A stretch of DNA of 64,000 bases from Ashinkailepas kermadecensis (lineage: Eukaryota; Arthropoda; Thecostraca; Neolepadidae), in NCBI GenBank assembly GCA_034440615.1, contig JAOTOM010005139.1, forward strand, positions 1,030,501 to 1,094,500. The letters are read 5' to 3'. Both the position numbers and the translations under genes were made by a program. The notes below the pieces were generated by a model, which worked only from the letters and a program-made list of their open reading frames with translations, ran no database searches and was not told the DNA's origin. Positions within the stretch are counted from its first letter, which is position 1. The number at the start of each line of letters is the position of its first letter. Of this stretch, positions 55,301 to 63,755 are shown piece by piece.

Positions 55301-55972
55301 TGGTGCCGGCTTACACCCCGGTGACCTTGACCTAGCATGAATACGTGTCACGATGCATAAGCTAACTAGACTGACAACGCCTCCCGATTGGTAGTGTTCC
55401 CAGACCGTCCATGTCCAGCATTGACCACGTTTCCTACCAGGGCTGGATTTTCGGATTTGTACGGGTTCTGAGTGGAGCTAGAAGCAAGCGTATTATAATG
55501 AGTGCTCTTAGGGCTGCATTTTTAGTTTTTAGCTTACTATCCGGCCAAACTAACCGTCTGCCCAGATTCGCCGTCTGCCCGGACTGACCGTCTGCCCGGA
55601 CTGACCGTGTGCCCAGACTGACCGTCTGCCCAGACTGACCGTGTGCCCAGACTGACCGTCTGCCCAGACTGACCGTCTGCCCAGACTGAGTGTCTGCCCG
55701 GACTGACCGTCTGCCCGGACTGACCGTGTGCCCAGACTGACCGTGTGCCCAGACTGACCGTCTGCCCAGACTGACCGTCTGCCCAGACTGAGCGTCTGTC
55801 GCTCCACAGGACGCCGCCGTCCGTTGCCGATGTCAGTCGCCACCCGTCGCCACCAACCGGGCAGAAGCTGCGTGCAACCACTCAGGCCGACTTCTCCCAA
55901 GCCCTGAGCAAGATGAAGGAGTCCAAGTCGCACACAGGCGGCTTGGTGGGCGTGGACGATTTCCTCGATTAG
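43234..55972 (+). CDS. ATAD1: ATAD1/Thorase (Msp1 family) AAA+ ATPase, whole gene
   Basis: Eight exons at 43234-43380, 44197-44321, 45715-45888, 51410-51534, 53019-53215, 54174-54279, 55041-55119 and 55810-55972, all with GT-AG introns and matching phases, give 1,116 nt and 371 residues (vertebrate ATAD1 is about 360). ATAD1 extracts mislocalised tail-anchored proteins from the outer mitochondrial and peroxisomal membranes. Visible parts: membrane segment at about residues 11-29, then the family DPTRK motif; Walker A GPPGCGKT at 129-136; pore loop KWYGES at 161-166; Walker B FIDEID at 186-191; sensor-1 region GATNRPQD at 231-238; arginine fingers LRRMP at 244-248; TDGFSGSDL at 287-295. An alternative in-frame Met lies seven codons upstream at 43213, but an acceptor-like tgtgttctcag ends at 43224, favouring 43234. 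Introns are rich in satellites. No AATAAA was seen just downstream. Confidence 0.95.
43605..43765 (+). mobile_element. SINE copy in ATAD1 intron 1
   Basis: Box B gggttcgaattcaccc, cgtcgctgcttttcgcccac and the tail cgtgtgagagactgga match the family at 38080. No clear flanking duplication was found. Confidence 0.75.
44197..44321 (+). CDS. ATAD1: ATAD1 exon 2
   Basis: Encodes [30 protein letters not shown] and VTWDSIAG, the linker and start of the ATPase domain. Acceptor gacag ends at 44196; donor gtgagt at 44322; two bases of a Gly codon are carried to exon 3. Confidence 0.95.
44490..44585 (+). repeat. ~37-bp tandem repeat in intron 2
   Basis: Two to three units of atcaggaccatgattcagga plus cagaatcagtgctg. 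Confidence 0.8.
45025..45135 (+). repeat. ~33-bp tandem repeat in intron 2
   Basis: Units of gtgtgggatcagtctcctcg followed by gggtgatagt; three to four copies. Confidence 0.8.
45290..45650 (+). repeat. 29-bp minisatellite, about 12 units, before exon 3
   Basis: Units contain actggatatggtgctgtggt and cctgatggg. The array ends about 65 bp before the exon 3 acceptor. Long - strand frames here are artefacts. Confidence 0.92.
45715..45888 (+). CDS. ATAD1: ATAD1 exon 3 (Walker A)
   Basis: Encodes [55 protein letters not shown]. Acceptor cgcag ends at 45714, donor gtagcg at 45889. 1+171+2 nt fit both neighbours. Confidence 0.96.
45889..46078 (+). repeat. 24-bp minisatellite starting at the intron 3 donor
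   Basis: Units gtagcggcggaacacgtgct plus gggg begin exactly at the GT of the donor; about eight copies, some with gtaacggtaaacacgtg. Confidence 0.92.
46130..46420 (-). mobile_element. second tRNA-derived SINE-like sequence
   Basis: On the - strand: ggtgtggtggttagcacttg (D-arm/A-box), cgccttacacttgaag (Val-like anticodon region), then a GC-rich body with ctctcaccaccgactattgg. Box B is weak (gctgggggctccacg). Its 5' end runs directly into the CCA-rich microsatellite. Confidence 0.55.
46405..47162 (+). repeat. ccacaccaccata microsatellite, left block
   Basis: Irregular mix of ccacac, caccat and accaccat units. It continues at 47675 after the MITE insertion. His/Thr/Pro and Trp/Gly/Val-rich frames on the two strands are artefacts. 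Confidence 0.95.
47171..47666. mobile_element. hAT-like MITE inserted in the microsatellite
   Basis: 496 bp. Left end cagtgttaaaataatg; right end read inward cagtgataaattatttg. The direct repeat taccacca, taken from the microsatellite, flanks it at 47163-47170 and 47667-47674. CAGTG ends plus an 8-bp duplication fit hAT. It is non-coding. A diverged copy is at 170-548. Confidence 0.85.
47675..48350 (+). repeat. ccacaccaccata microsatellite, right block
   Basis: Continuation of the 46405 array, with ctcaccac variants toward 48000-48350. Confidence 0.95.
48355..49475. repeat. 16-bp satellite forming a large palindrome
   Basis: Units of aaatgtacgtatgcgc or aaatgtacgtaagcgc run from 48355 to about 49192. 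The same unit then runs inverted (gcgcatacgtacatttg) from about 49196 to 49470. Each unit contains the palindrome tacgta. Variant units with ggtaaccggacaaatg occur at 48761, 48842 and, inverted, at the right end near 49460. Confidence 0.92.
49476..50570 (+). repeat. ccacaccacaacaccaccat microsatellite
   Basis: Related to the 46405 array but enriched in cacaacacc and catcacac units; duplicated blocks of about 230 bp recur (for example 49920 and 50240). Confidence 0.93.
50815..51080 (+). repeat. aactaacc tetranucleotide-type repeat
   Basis: Runs of aact and aacc units, interrupted by occasional agct and aaat variants. Confidence 0.93.
51410..51534 (+). CDS. ATAD1: ATAD1 exon 4 (pore loop, Walker B)
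   Basis: Encodes [40 protein letters not shown] then I. Acceptor ttcgacag ends at 51409, donor gtgagc at 51535; the Asp codon is split with exon 5. Confidence 0.96.
51537..51700 (+). repeat. imperfect duplication at start of intron 4
   Basis: gccggaggtcgggcaggtcg with cctcagtgctgatggggtgc recurs as gccggaggtcgggtagggcc with cctcagtactgatggagtac. Confidence 0.75.
51719..51962 (+). repeat. ggact pentanucleotide array ending in gggct
   Basis: About 40 ggact units (one interruption near 51752), switching abruptly at 51923 to eight gggct units. Confidence 0.97.
51970..52115 (+). mobile_element. degenerate SINE copy in intron 4
   Basis: Box-B-like ctgctcgaatctcacc and tail gatcaatcagggtcaaagat with tggcgacactgta match the family at 38080. 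Confidence 0.6.
52640..52960 (+). repeat. 19-bp minisatellite before exon 5
   Basis: Units acacatgacacgtgacctg, with aaacccgccctcacacatg variants; each has a cacgtg palindrome. Ends about 60 bp before exon 5. Confidence 0.9.
53019..53215 (+). CDS. ATAD1: ATAD1 exon 5 (sensor 1, arginine fingers)
   Basis: Encodes [58 protein letters not shown]. Acceptor ccggcag ends at 53018, donor gtacgt at 53216; phase 0 at the end. Confidence 0.96.
53204..53410 (+). repeat. tandem repeat spanning the exon 5 donor
   Basis: gtgggcctgcccgtac, covering the exon end and the splice site (53204-53219), is copied exactly at 53259-53274. Shorter, diverged units (ggcccgaacgtgaccacc, ggcccgtacgtgaccgcc) follow, each with cgccgctggggagggga. 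Confidence 0.88.
54174..54279 (+). CDS. ATAD1: ATAD1 exon 6
   Basis: Encodes [35 protein letters not shown], the end of the large domain and start of the lid. Acceptor atacacag ends at 54173; donor gtaagt at 54280; one base of a Gly codon is carried over. Confidence 0.95.
54325..54790 (+). repeat. 31-bp minisatellite at start of intron 6
   Basis: About 15 units of cttctcgtgtgagtagtccg plus tcttggtgtaa. The unit resembles the exon 6/intron 6 junction (cttctcaggtaagtcgccag) and most copies keep a gtgagt donor-like core. Confidence 0.9.
54793..55015 (+). repeat. 31-bp minisatellite before exon 7
   Basis: About seven units of gatcccatggtgacatgtgt plus cggccataagt. Confidence 0.9.
55041..55119 (+). 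CDS. ATAD1: ATAD1 exon 7 (lid helices)
   Basis: Encodes [25 protein letters not shown]. Acceptor tgtgtcag ends at 55040, donor gtaaac at 55120. Its last 30 nt are duplicated twice in the following intron. Confidence 0.93.
55168..55197 (+). other. candidate 30-nt mini-exon, copy 2
   Basis: Preceded by a pyrimidine run and cag (55165-55167), followed by gtaaac at 55198. Thirty nt, entered and left in the same phase as exon 7's end, it would add [10 protein letters not shown] with no frame change. Use is untested. Confidence 0.4.
55249..55278 (+). other. candidate 30-nt mini-exon, copy 3
   Basis: As copy 2, with acceptor cag at 55246-55248 and donor gtagac at 55279. It would add [10 protein letters not shown]. 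Confidence 0.35.
55552..55797 (+). repeat. 17-bp minisatellite before exon 8
   Basis: About 14 units of cgtctgcccagactgac, with gtgtgccc and cccggactg variants. The last unit runs to within about 15 bp of the exon 8 acceptor. Confidence 0.93.
55810..55972 (+). CDS. ATAD1: ATAD1 exon 8 (C terminus)
   Basis: Encodes [40 protein letters not shown] and ends [11 protein letters not shown], stop TAG at 55970-55972. The final helix ([12 protein letters not shown]) matches the C-terminal helix of the family. Acceptor ctccacag ends at 55809. Confidence 0.94.
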
Positions 55973-56413
55973 CGCCCGCACCTCTAGGGGGATTCACCCC
56001 ATAGACTAGCCCTCACATCCAGGGAGAGCACCTCGGGCGCGAAGACGGCGCTGGGGTGTTCGTTGATTGGTGTGGCAGAGCCCATCTGAGAGGATTGGGT
56101 CATAGTCTCGACGACCTCGGAGAAAGAGCGCGTTTCCGATCAAAGGAGCCCTGAATTAGACGATCACGTGCATTAGTAGTTTTTAAAGTTGTTTCCAACT
56201 GTTCGTGCGTTTGGTGGGAGGGATCAGGAGGGATAAATTCGACCGCTTTGCCATTGTTCAACCGCCAAGGCCGGTTTTCAGTTCGCCCCTGCTGGCACGA
56301 GTAATGAGGTACGGCGTCGCCACGGTACCGCGTGTCACGGCGTAGCCGGTCTTCTCTAAGCTTGAGGTGGCGCACAGCAAGGGGTTGCGTGCGGTAGATG
56401 GGAGCCACGATGG

Positions 56414-56560
56414 ATCTCGGTAGCTGAGACGGCCCGACACTGGTGCCCGGGTCGCAGGTCGCGGGTTCGAATCCCACGGCCGGCGCGATTGCCGACTCCA
56501 GCCGGCGTGAGAGGTTGGCGGCGCCGTAAACCGTCAGGGCTCGTGAGGTAATTCGATTGG
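56414..56560 (+). mobile_element. SINE copy downstream of ATAD1
   Basis: Box B gcgggttcgaatcccacg and the tail ccggcgtgagaggttggcgg match the family at 38080. The - strand open frame 56100-56699 crosses it and is not supported as a gene. Confidence 0.75.
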
Positions 56561-57084
56561 TGAACGAGAGCTTTGACAGAGGTGAAGCTAGTTTCACTAG
56601 TTTCATATGCCACCTGCGTAATTGTTTGATCAGCATATATAGATGGGATTGTGTATGTAGGTGCATGCTGTATATTGACTTCAATGCACAGTGGTGCATT
56701 CACCCATACTAAGTGTGCTTGTCTTGGTGTGTTGATGTGGGTGGTGGATAGGGAACTCCTATGTACGGTAGTTCTGCTGGAGTGAATCGAAGATTTGTGC
56801 GTCCATCGTTTTGTTTGTGACAAGATGAAGCTAAAAAGTGGAAACGGTAATTATCGTGAAAATGACCCATGTCAAGCCATTTTGAGGTGTAGGAGGTGGG
56901 GGAGGACTGAGGGTAGCTGGCTGATGGCTAGTTTACTGTGAGACTGGTGTTTCTTGAGTGAAGGCCGCTCTGCTGCAGTGGCGACACCTATCCGTGCCGC
57001 AGTGGCGACACCTATCCGTATGAGTGGCAAGGTGGCCGGTTCGGGGCTGGCCTGCTCGCGGGAACCTTGGTGCGCGTGGTCGCA

Positions 57085-57740
57085 GGCGCGCACCCAGGAT
57101 TTTTCCATGGGGGGGGGCGGACCGAAAAGGGCACTTGGCCGGCTCCAAAAGGGCACACTGGAAGGTTTGCTGACCCGGGGGGGGGCGTGAATATTCCGGG
57201 GGTATACATAGGCGGGGTAGGTATGTATCGTTCGATCGTTTAGGCCAAGGCTGATGGGCACTTTTGCGCCCAAACCCAAAAGGGCACTTTCTGCCGAGGG
57301 ACACTTCTCGATCTCGACCTAGGGAGAGAAAGCCGGGGCCCCTGGGCACCACACACCGGTGCGCCTATAGGCACAGGCCACAGGACCTGTCCTGTGCCTG
57401 TGCCCAGGGCACAGGGCAGGGCATAGGGCAGGACACAGGGCAGGGCAGAGTTCACGGTACAGCACAAGGCACAGGGCAGGGCACAGGGCACTTTTAGATC
57501 AAATGGGCACCTAGTTGGGGAAAGGGCACAGGGGAATGCCATTTTTAGGCCAAAAGGGCAGTTTTGGGCCCAAAGGGCACCTTTGGCACAGGCGGGGCAC
57601 ATAAGGCAGGTGATTTTTGGGCTAAATTTGGGACATTCCGGCCAAGAGGGCACTTTTCGGTCAAAAGGGCACTTTGGTCTCATGGGGGGGGGGGCCGGGC
57701 CTCCTGGGCCCCCCCTCCGGTGCGCCTATGCGTGGTCGTC
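57085..57740. repeat. G-rich repetitive element with aaaagggcac units
   Basis: Runs of eight or more G (57109-57117, 57177-57185, 57684-57693), repeated aaaagggcac phrases, and gcacagggcaggg repeats near 57400-57490. The right edge reads ccctccggtgcgcctatg and a similar ccggtgcgcctatag sits inside at 57356. Likely a transposon-derived repeat; class unknown. Confidence 0.5.
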
Positions 57741-59824
57741 GACGTGAAATGCATGTAATGGCGAAGCAGTGCTGTTGTCGAGCGTGCGGCCAGTATGTGG
57801 TGTGTGTGCGGCAATGGAGAACAGACACCGATTCCACTTGATCTACGGGCGTGGTGTTTGCTCATCTGCTGTGATATCAATGATTCGCAAAAGTGCTAAT
57901 AATCACAGAACGCTATGGCTTTTTTGTTCTTTTTCTTGTAATACGTATACTGCGGACTGAGGAGGCCAGCACCAGCTTCAGGTAGTGCGGCAGCAGTTAC
58001 CGAACTTGGGCCTGGAGCAGTTATGGGACTTTGACCCGGAGTAGTTGCCGAACGAGTTACCGAAGTTGGGTCAGGACGTTGCCATTGGGGAGTAACGGGC
58101 ATATATTTCGTTATGCAATTAATTGATGCTTTCGGGTAGAAATGCCTGCATAATTTAATACATTTATCAAGATGTATGACTTAATGTAAGTTTCACGAAG
58201 AGGTCAATTTAGCGTCACCCCTCGAGGTCCCGTTCGCAGAGTGCTAGTTATAGCATGCACTGATCCCTCCAGTCCTGACAAGGCCAGGTTCGAGTAGCTA
58301 CGCGAAACCAGATTATGCCCCGACCGGGGAAGGGGTAGCTAGCAAAGAGCCCAATGATGTCGGGAAGCGGCAGCGACAATAAAGCTGCCGCTTTGAGGTA
58401 TTGACAGCATGCTGAGTTTCTGCATCCACACACTCGGTCCATCCAAGAACAAACACCGTCCAGATGGGAGGCGAGGGGGTAGTAACATGACGTTTTTCTT
58501 GGTGTGTTGCTTCCCCACACCCGAATGACACCATTGACCATTATTGGAGTATGCTAACTCGATTGCGTTTGGAGCTGCTTCAGCGACCGATCATTGTGAT
58601 AAAGTTCCATTGCAACTCTCTGCCATTCCCTCTACGATCTACCCTGTGCAACCGTAACGCTCTTCCATTGAGATATACTAATCCTGGATCCAGAGGAAAA
58701 TGGTAGGAGCGCAATAATTTATCCCTAAACTTGCATATGGCATCTGTGAACTGTCAGTACAGATATGGCGTACATGAGACAATAAATGTTTGGTTCACAG
58801 ACGGGCCAGAAGTGCCGCGCTGAATCTCAATGGGTGCCTGTGCCGAGTGTTGATTTGGTGAATAAGTTATCCTTGTGATCCGGCAAATAAAAGTAAGTCC
58901 TTGGAGCAAGAGTGCAGAATTAGGTACTTACATCGTACAGTATTAATTCAGGGTAAATTTTTACATTTGTGTCTCGATTACTCGTCGAAATTGGGAAACC
59001 ATTTTCAATGATTGTCATGGTATTTTATTTCTATTCACACTTTTCAGTGAATTACCTACCTACCTAGGTAGGGGAGGGTCTATAATGCCAACTTTTTTGC
59101 CCGATGGGCGATCTCAGTAATTACGAAGCTATTGGGAATGAAAGGTGCAGTAATCGATGTCTTAATTATTGTAGTGGTTTTGACCTACAACCGTAATTAA
59201 CATTTTACTTCAAATGTCTTTAGATTGCCCCCAAATGGCGTGGAAACGCTGTGATCACAACAATAGAAAATGCCCGATGGATGATCTCAGTAACTACTGC
59301 ACAATTTTCATGAAAATGGCTCTAAAATAAACATTGACATCAATTTTGGGCCATTTGAGGTATTGCCATCTGATATAAATAGGTAGAAAACCACAAAGTG
59401 TGGGATTGAAATTCGAGATTTTCCCAATGAACAATATGAAAGTAATTTACAGAATTGTGCCAAACACACTGATCAATGTCTTTTCACAGTATTAGATCAG
59501 TTGAGGCAGTTAAGATAAAAATTAACGTATGAAATGTAAACATTCATCACATCACAATTCAATTAGAGATGTGTTACCTCACAATTCAATTAGAGATGGG
59601 TGATAGATTTGTAGGATGACTGAAAGCTTGGTTCGCAGTTGTACTGCCTTCCGTGTTAGAGTCTATTTCATATTTCATATGTTATTTTTTGGTGGTGTGT
59701 AAAGAACATGTGACACTTCATCAGAGATCGTCAAGGAAATAAACATCTCCTCAGTCAGCATGCTCTACTATGGCCAGCTTATTAAAAAAAAAAACATTTT
59801 TGACAATGCAGATTCATGTTATTC
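57741..59824. other. unassigned noncoding DNA
   Basis: No gene recognised. A short repeat gttaccgaagttggg/gttaccgaacttggg occurs near 57990-58080. The - strand frames at 58248-58541 have no family motif. 58900-59820 is AT-rich. Confidence 0.5.
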
Positions 59825-59910
59825 ATAAAAGATCAGTGCAACTATGAGCCACAAGGGCCCTTCTTGGTTGCACTCTGTACACTGAACCAGTTGTCCATCA
59901 AATGTGTTGA

Positions 59911-61122
59911 TCAACTCTCCCTGGAATACAGAAAAACAAGCCCCCTATTCCTATAATGATTGTCTATGCTGTTCTTAAAGATGTTCAGTGTGTTGCTACT
60001 GACAATGGTTTCTGGCAGCTGGTTCCAGTGTTCTACAACCCTGTTGGTGAAGAAGGACTGTCTTAACCTTGTCCTGCTGTGATTAACTTTAATTTTGAAT
60101 TGATGACCTCTAATTGCATCATTTCTGTTGAATTCAAACAGTTCCCTGAGATAACCCTGTTCCTGACCATGAACAAATTTAAAGACCTTGATGAGATCTC
60201 CTCTCAGCCTTCTATATCTAAGTGAAAACATATTCAATTTCTTCAATCTTTCCTCATATGCCAGGTTGCCCATACCATTCACCATTTTTGTTGCCCTCTT
60301 TTGTACTCTCTCTAAAAGCCAACAATCTTTTTCATAACTAGGGGACCAAGCTTGGACACAATATTCCAGATGTGGTCTGACATATGCACAATAAAGCTTC
60401 CTGATGACTTCCTCACTTTTGTATGATACATTCCTATTTATTGCCCCAAGCATTCTTAGTGCCTTCTTCCTGGCTTCTTTGGTCTGTTCTGATGCCCCCA
60501 ATTTTGTGTTAAAAATAACACCTAAGTCCTTCTCCTGCTGAGTCACAGATAGTACTTGGCCACCCATCAAGTATGGAGCCTTGATATGCTGCCTACCTAC
60601 ATGCATGATTTTGCACTTATCAAAATTAAATTTCATTTGCCATTTTTCGGACCACTTCACAAGCTCGTCTAAGTCTTTCTGCAGCAAGACCTGCTCATTG
60701 TGCCCTGTTATTGCCCTAAAGACCTTCAAATCATCTGCAAATTTCAAAACCTTACTGCTTAGGCCACATTCAATGTTACTTACAAACATAATGAACAATA
60801 GTGGTCCCAGTACTGACCCTTGGGGGACTCCACTAAGAACATTTTGCCATGATGATTTTGTACCATTTAGCATCACTCTCTGCTGTCTATCTGAAAGCCA
60901 CAACCCTATCCATTTTAGGATGTTACCCACAATACCATGGGCCTGAAGCTGCATCATTAACCGTTTATGAGGTACCTTGTCAAAGGCCTTGCTAAAGTCA
61001 AGATATGCTACATCAACCTGATTTCCCTTATCAAATTGTTCTGTAGCAAAATTTAAAAAGTTCAAGAGATTTGTGAGAGACGATCGCCCTTTTCTAAACC
61101 CATGTGGAGTATCTTGAATCAC
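59911..61122 (-). pseudogene. CR1 ORF2, reverse transcriptase core and thumb
   Basis: 403 codons: HGFRKGRSSLTN, VDVAYLDFSKAFDKVPH (first Asp), SGVPQGSVLGPLLF, LKFADDLKVFRA (FADD), FDKCKIMHVGRQH, EKDLGVIFNTKLGA, then the thumb: YCVQAWSPSYEKDCWLLERV, FFTNRVVEHWNQLPETIV. It is continuous with the frame at 61094-62722 except for one frameshift near its start, so it is classed as broken though otherwise intact. Confidence 0.88.
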
Positions 61123-62722
61123 TGTTTCCTTCCAGAAAACTAACTATTTTATCCTTGATAATTGATTCAAGTACCTTGCAGACTAGTGATGTGAGGCTTA
61201 CTGGCCCATAGTTTTCAACTTTCCCTCTTTCTCCTTTCTTGAAAATAGGAACTACATTTGCCCCTTTCCAATCGGTTGGAATTTCATTTTGTGAAACTGA
61301 TCTACAAAATATTATACTGAGTGGAATTGCCAATTCTTTGTCAGCTTCCCACAATACCCTAGCATAAATTCCATCAGGTCCTGCTGCCTTGTTTGGCTTT
61401 ATTTTCCTGACATAATTCAAAACAACATCACTGTCAATGAAATCAACATCATGTAACTGATCACCTGTTGCTGGGCTGTGGTTCACAGTTGGCAGATTTG
61501 TCACATCCTCCAATGTAAGCACTGATTTAAACTGCTTGCTCAATTCCTCAACCATCTCACTATCCTCACTCAATATAATCCCATTTACTTCCAGTGGACC
61601 AATTGTGCTTGAAACTTTACTTAGCTTGTAGAAACTAAAGAACTTTTTACTCTCCCCATTACAGTTCCTAGCCAAATCCAATTCTTTTGCTCGCTTTGCT
61701 GCTCTGGTTTTCTGTTTCACAGCGTCTCTAGCTTTTTGATACAACCTTAGATTTACTATATTTGAAGCTTCCTTAAATACTCTAAATGCATCTTTCTTAG
61801 CCTTAATTGCTTTTGTCAAATCTGGTGTAAGCCATGCTGGCTTTCCTACTGTTCTTTTGCACCTTTGCTTTTGGGGGACATGTCTAATCTGAATTTCCCT
61901 CAAGTAAGATTTGAACTTTTCCCACATTTCACAGGCATTTAAATCGGAGAATTCTTCTTCCCATTTTATGGCACTTAAAGCTGCTCTCATGCAGTCAAAG
62001 TCTGCCCTGTTAAAATTTGGAATCTTTGCCAAATTATCCTTGATTGTCCCTGCTACATGTGCCTTGAATCTCACTATGTTATGGTCACTTCTTCCCAGAG
62101 TTTCTCCTACAGTCAAGTCTTGAACTAAATCACTTAAATCCGAGAAGACAAGGTCCAAGAATGAGCCCTGCCTAGTTGGTTCTGTTACAAACTGGTGTAA
62201 GAAGAGGTCCTCTTCAAGGAATTTCCTAAACAGTTTACATGCTGGGGAGCCAATACCAACATTTTCATATCGTTTTAGATTAAAGTCACCAAGAATAAGG
62301 CATTTCCTCTGAAAGTTTCTACTGATTTCCTCACAAATCACCTTATCAAGCTCCAGTTGCTGAGAATGTGGCAAGGTTCCTGATCGGTACAAAGCTCCTA
62401 TTCTCAGTTTATTGCTGTTGCCTTTTCCCACAGAAACATCAAGCCAAATGGACTCCACAGACACATTTTTTACCCCATCTGCTACTTTTTGAGAACTGAA
62501 TAAGCTATTCACATAGAGCATTACACCACCCCCTTTCACTGCTGGACCCCTATTGCATGCAAACATATTGTATCCCTGGATCCCATAGTCCTGCAAGTTA
62601 TCCCCAAAATACCCCTCACTGACCCATGCCTCAGTAATGCAAACAAAATCTGGTTCCTCATCGGCAACATAACACTTGAACTCGTCAAATTTGGATCGAA
62701 TACTCTGAGCATTAAGCATCAT
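61094..62722 (-). pseudogene. CR1 ORF2, endonuclease, linker and RT fingers
   Basis: 542 codons: LNAQSIRSKFDEF, DFVCITEAWVSEGYFGDNLQ (catalytic-type Glu), GGVMLYVN, KLRIGALYRSG, CLILGDFNLKRY (GDFN block), SFLDLVFSDLSD, GRSDHNIVRFKA (SDH block), a Lys-rich linker with FFSFYKLSKVSS, then RT fingers: PNKAAGPDGIYARVLW and YGPVSLTSLVCKVLESI. The frame is lost just before the HGFR block of RT, which continues at 61122. Confidence 0.88.
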
Positions 62723-62894
62723 ACACTTAAGAAATGTTCCATAACCATCTTTGGTTTTTTCATGCTGAGTAGCTCTATCATCTCTGGATGAGCTACCACT
62801 CTGCCCCCTTGATCTACTGCCATCCCTATTTGCTGACTGTGAGGTTCTATTGCCTATGCTGTCATTATTCCCTCTCTTGCCAACAAAATATGGG

Positions 62895-63755
62895 AAAGGT
62901 GTTGAGTAAAGTGGGTTTGGGTAAGGTAATATAATAAAGAATAATCCAAAATTATAACAAAAAATATATGTTATCTAGCCTACTGTTCAATCACCTAAAA
63001 CTTTCTGATGTATCTTCTAAAACCTACAGATGTTGGATTTCTGGTAAATTTGCAGTTCAACATAATTTCTGATTTTTTGGAATTTCTTTCAGTCAGCAGG
63101 CAAGATAACACCAAAAAGTGACTTGGAGTTAGGCAATGTAGCATAAAAGGTAATGCTCAAAATAAAGATAAAATATGTAACAACCTAACCTAACCTATCC
63201 TAACATTCCATGCAAGAAAGCAATTTTTGTAAATGGGAAATTTCCAAACTATTTTTCTTTAAAAATTTCAAATATAAAACTAATCTTACCTAACCTAACC
63301 TATGCTAGCCTGAGCTGTTTTTGACAAAAAACTAGGTTAAAAAACATTAAAAATCAAAAGTCAATTCATCATGGAAAAAAAGTCAATTCATCATGGAAAA
63401 AAGTCAATTCCAACATTCCGTCTTGGGAGACTGACGTGGGTTTCCATTCTTCAGATACTTTTACCAGGTGATAAGTACAAAAAACTAGCCAGCATATTTT
63501 GATGTTTTACCATGCTGCCTATGCAATGCTCAGCCTCCAAGGAGAACAATAAGCACCATAACTAGCAACACCCAAACAACTATGCAAGCCCTGGATATGC
63601 ACCCCCTCTTCATTGTCCACAAACTCTGTTTGCTACCCATCTGGTTACACCACACACCATCAATTTGGTTTCATAAAAATCACAAGTTCTGGAAATTGAA
63701 ATTTGGTCAATTTGTTTTCCTATCTATATTAATGTAATGCAAGCTAAGTGCGATT
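62895..63755. other. AT-rich noncoding DNA
   Basis: Contains cctaacctaacc runs near 63185 and 63290 and a foldback-like stretch near 63040-63150 (ggtaaatttgcagttcaaca). A 20-bp direct repeat with gtcaattcatcatggaaaaa occurs near 63360-63400. Confidence 0.5.

Larger units (their letters stand above)
55084..55318 (+). repeat. triplication of exon 7 end plus donor (78/81-bp period)
   Basis: cgccagggacctgatgagcg starts at 55084, 55162 and 55243. Each copy carries the 30-nt exon end and the gtaaac or gtagac donor, then ccgaccggggtctcctggtg. Copies 2 and 3 are preceded by a C-run ending cgccag. Confidence 0.95.
59825..62890 (-). mobile_element. CR1-type LINE copy d, nearly complete ORF2
   Basis: On the - strand ORF2 is complete apart from one frameshift near 61095-61122. 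The 3' region at 59825-59910 contains gagccacaagggcc and ends in tcataaaag. The frame stays open upstream of the Met at 62722 to about 62890 (polar, Ser/Arg-rich) with no ORF1, so the copy is 5'-truncated near there. Confidence 0.88.

Noticed and set aside
56100..56699. 199-codon - strand frame downstream of ATAD1
   Set aside because: Crosses a SINE (its VGFEPATCDPG stretch is the tRNA-like box B region translated); no family motif outside it.
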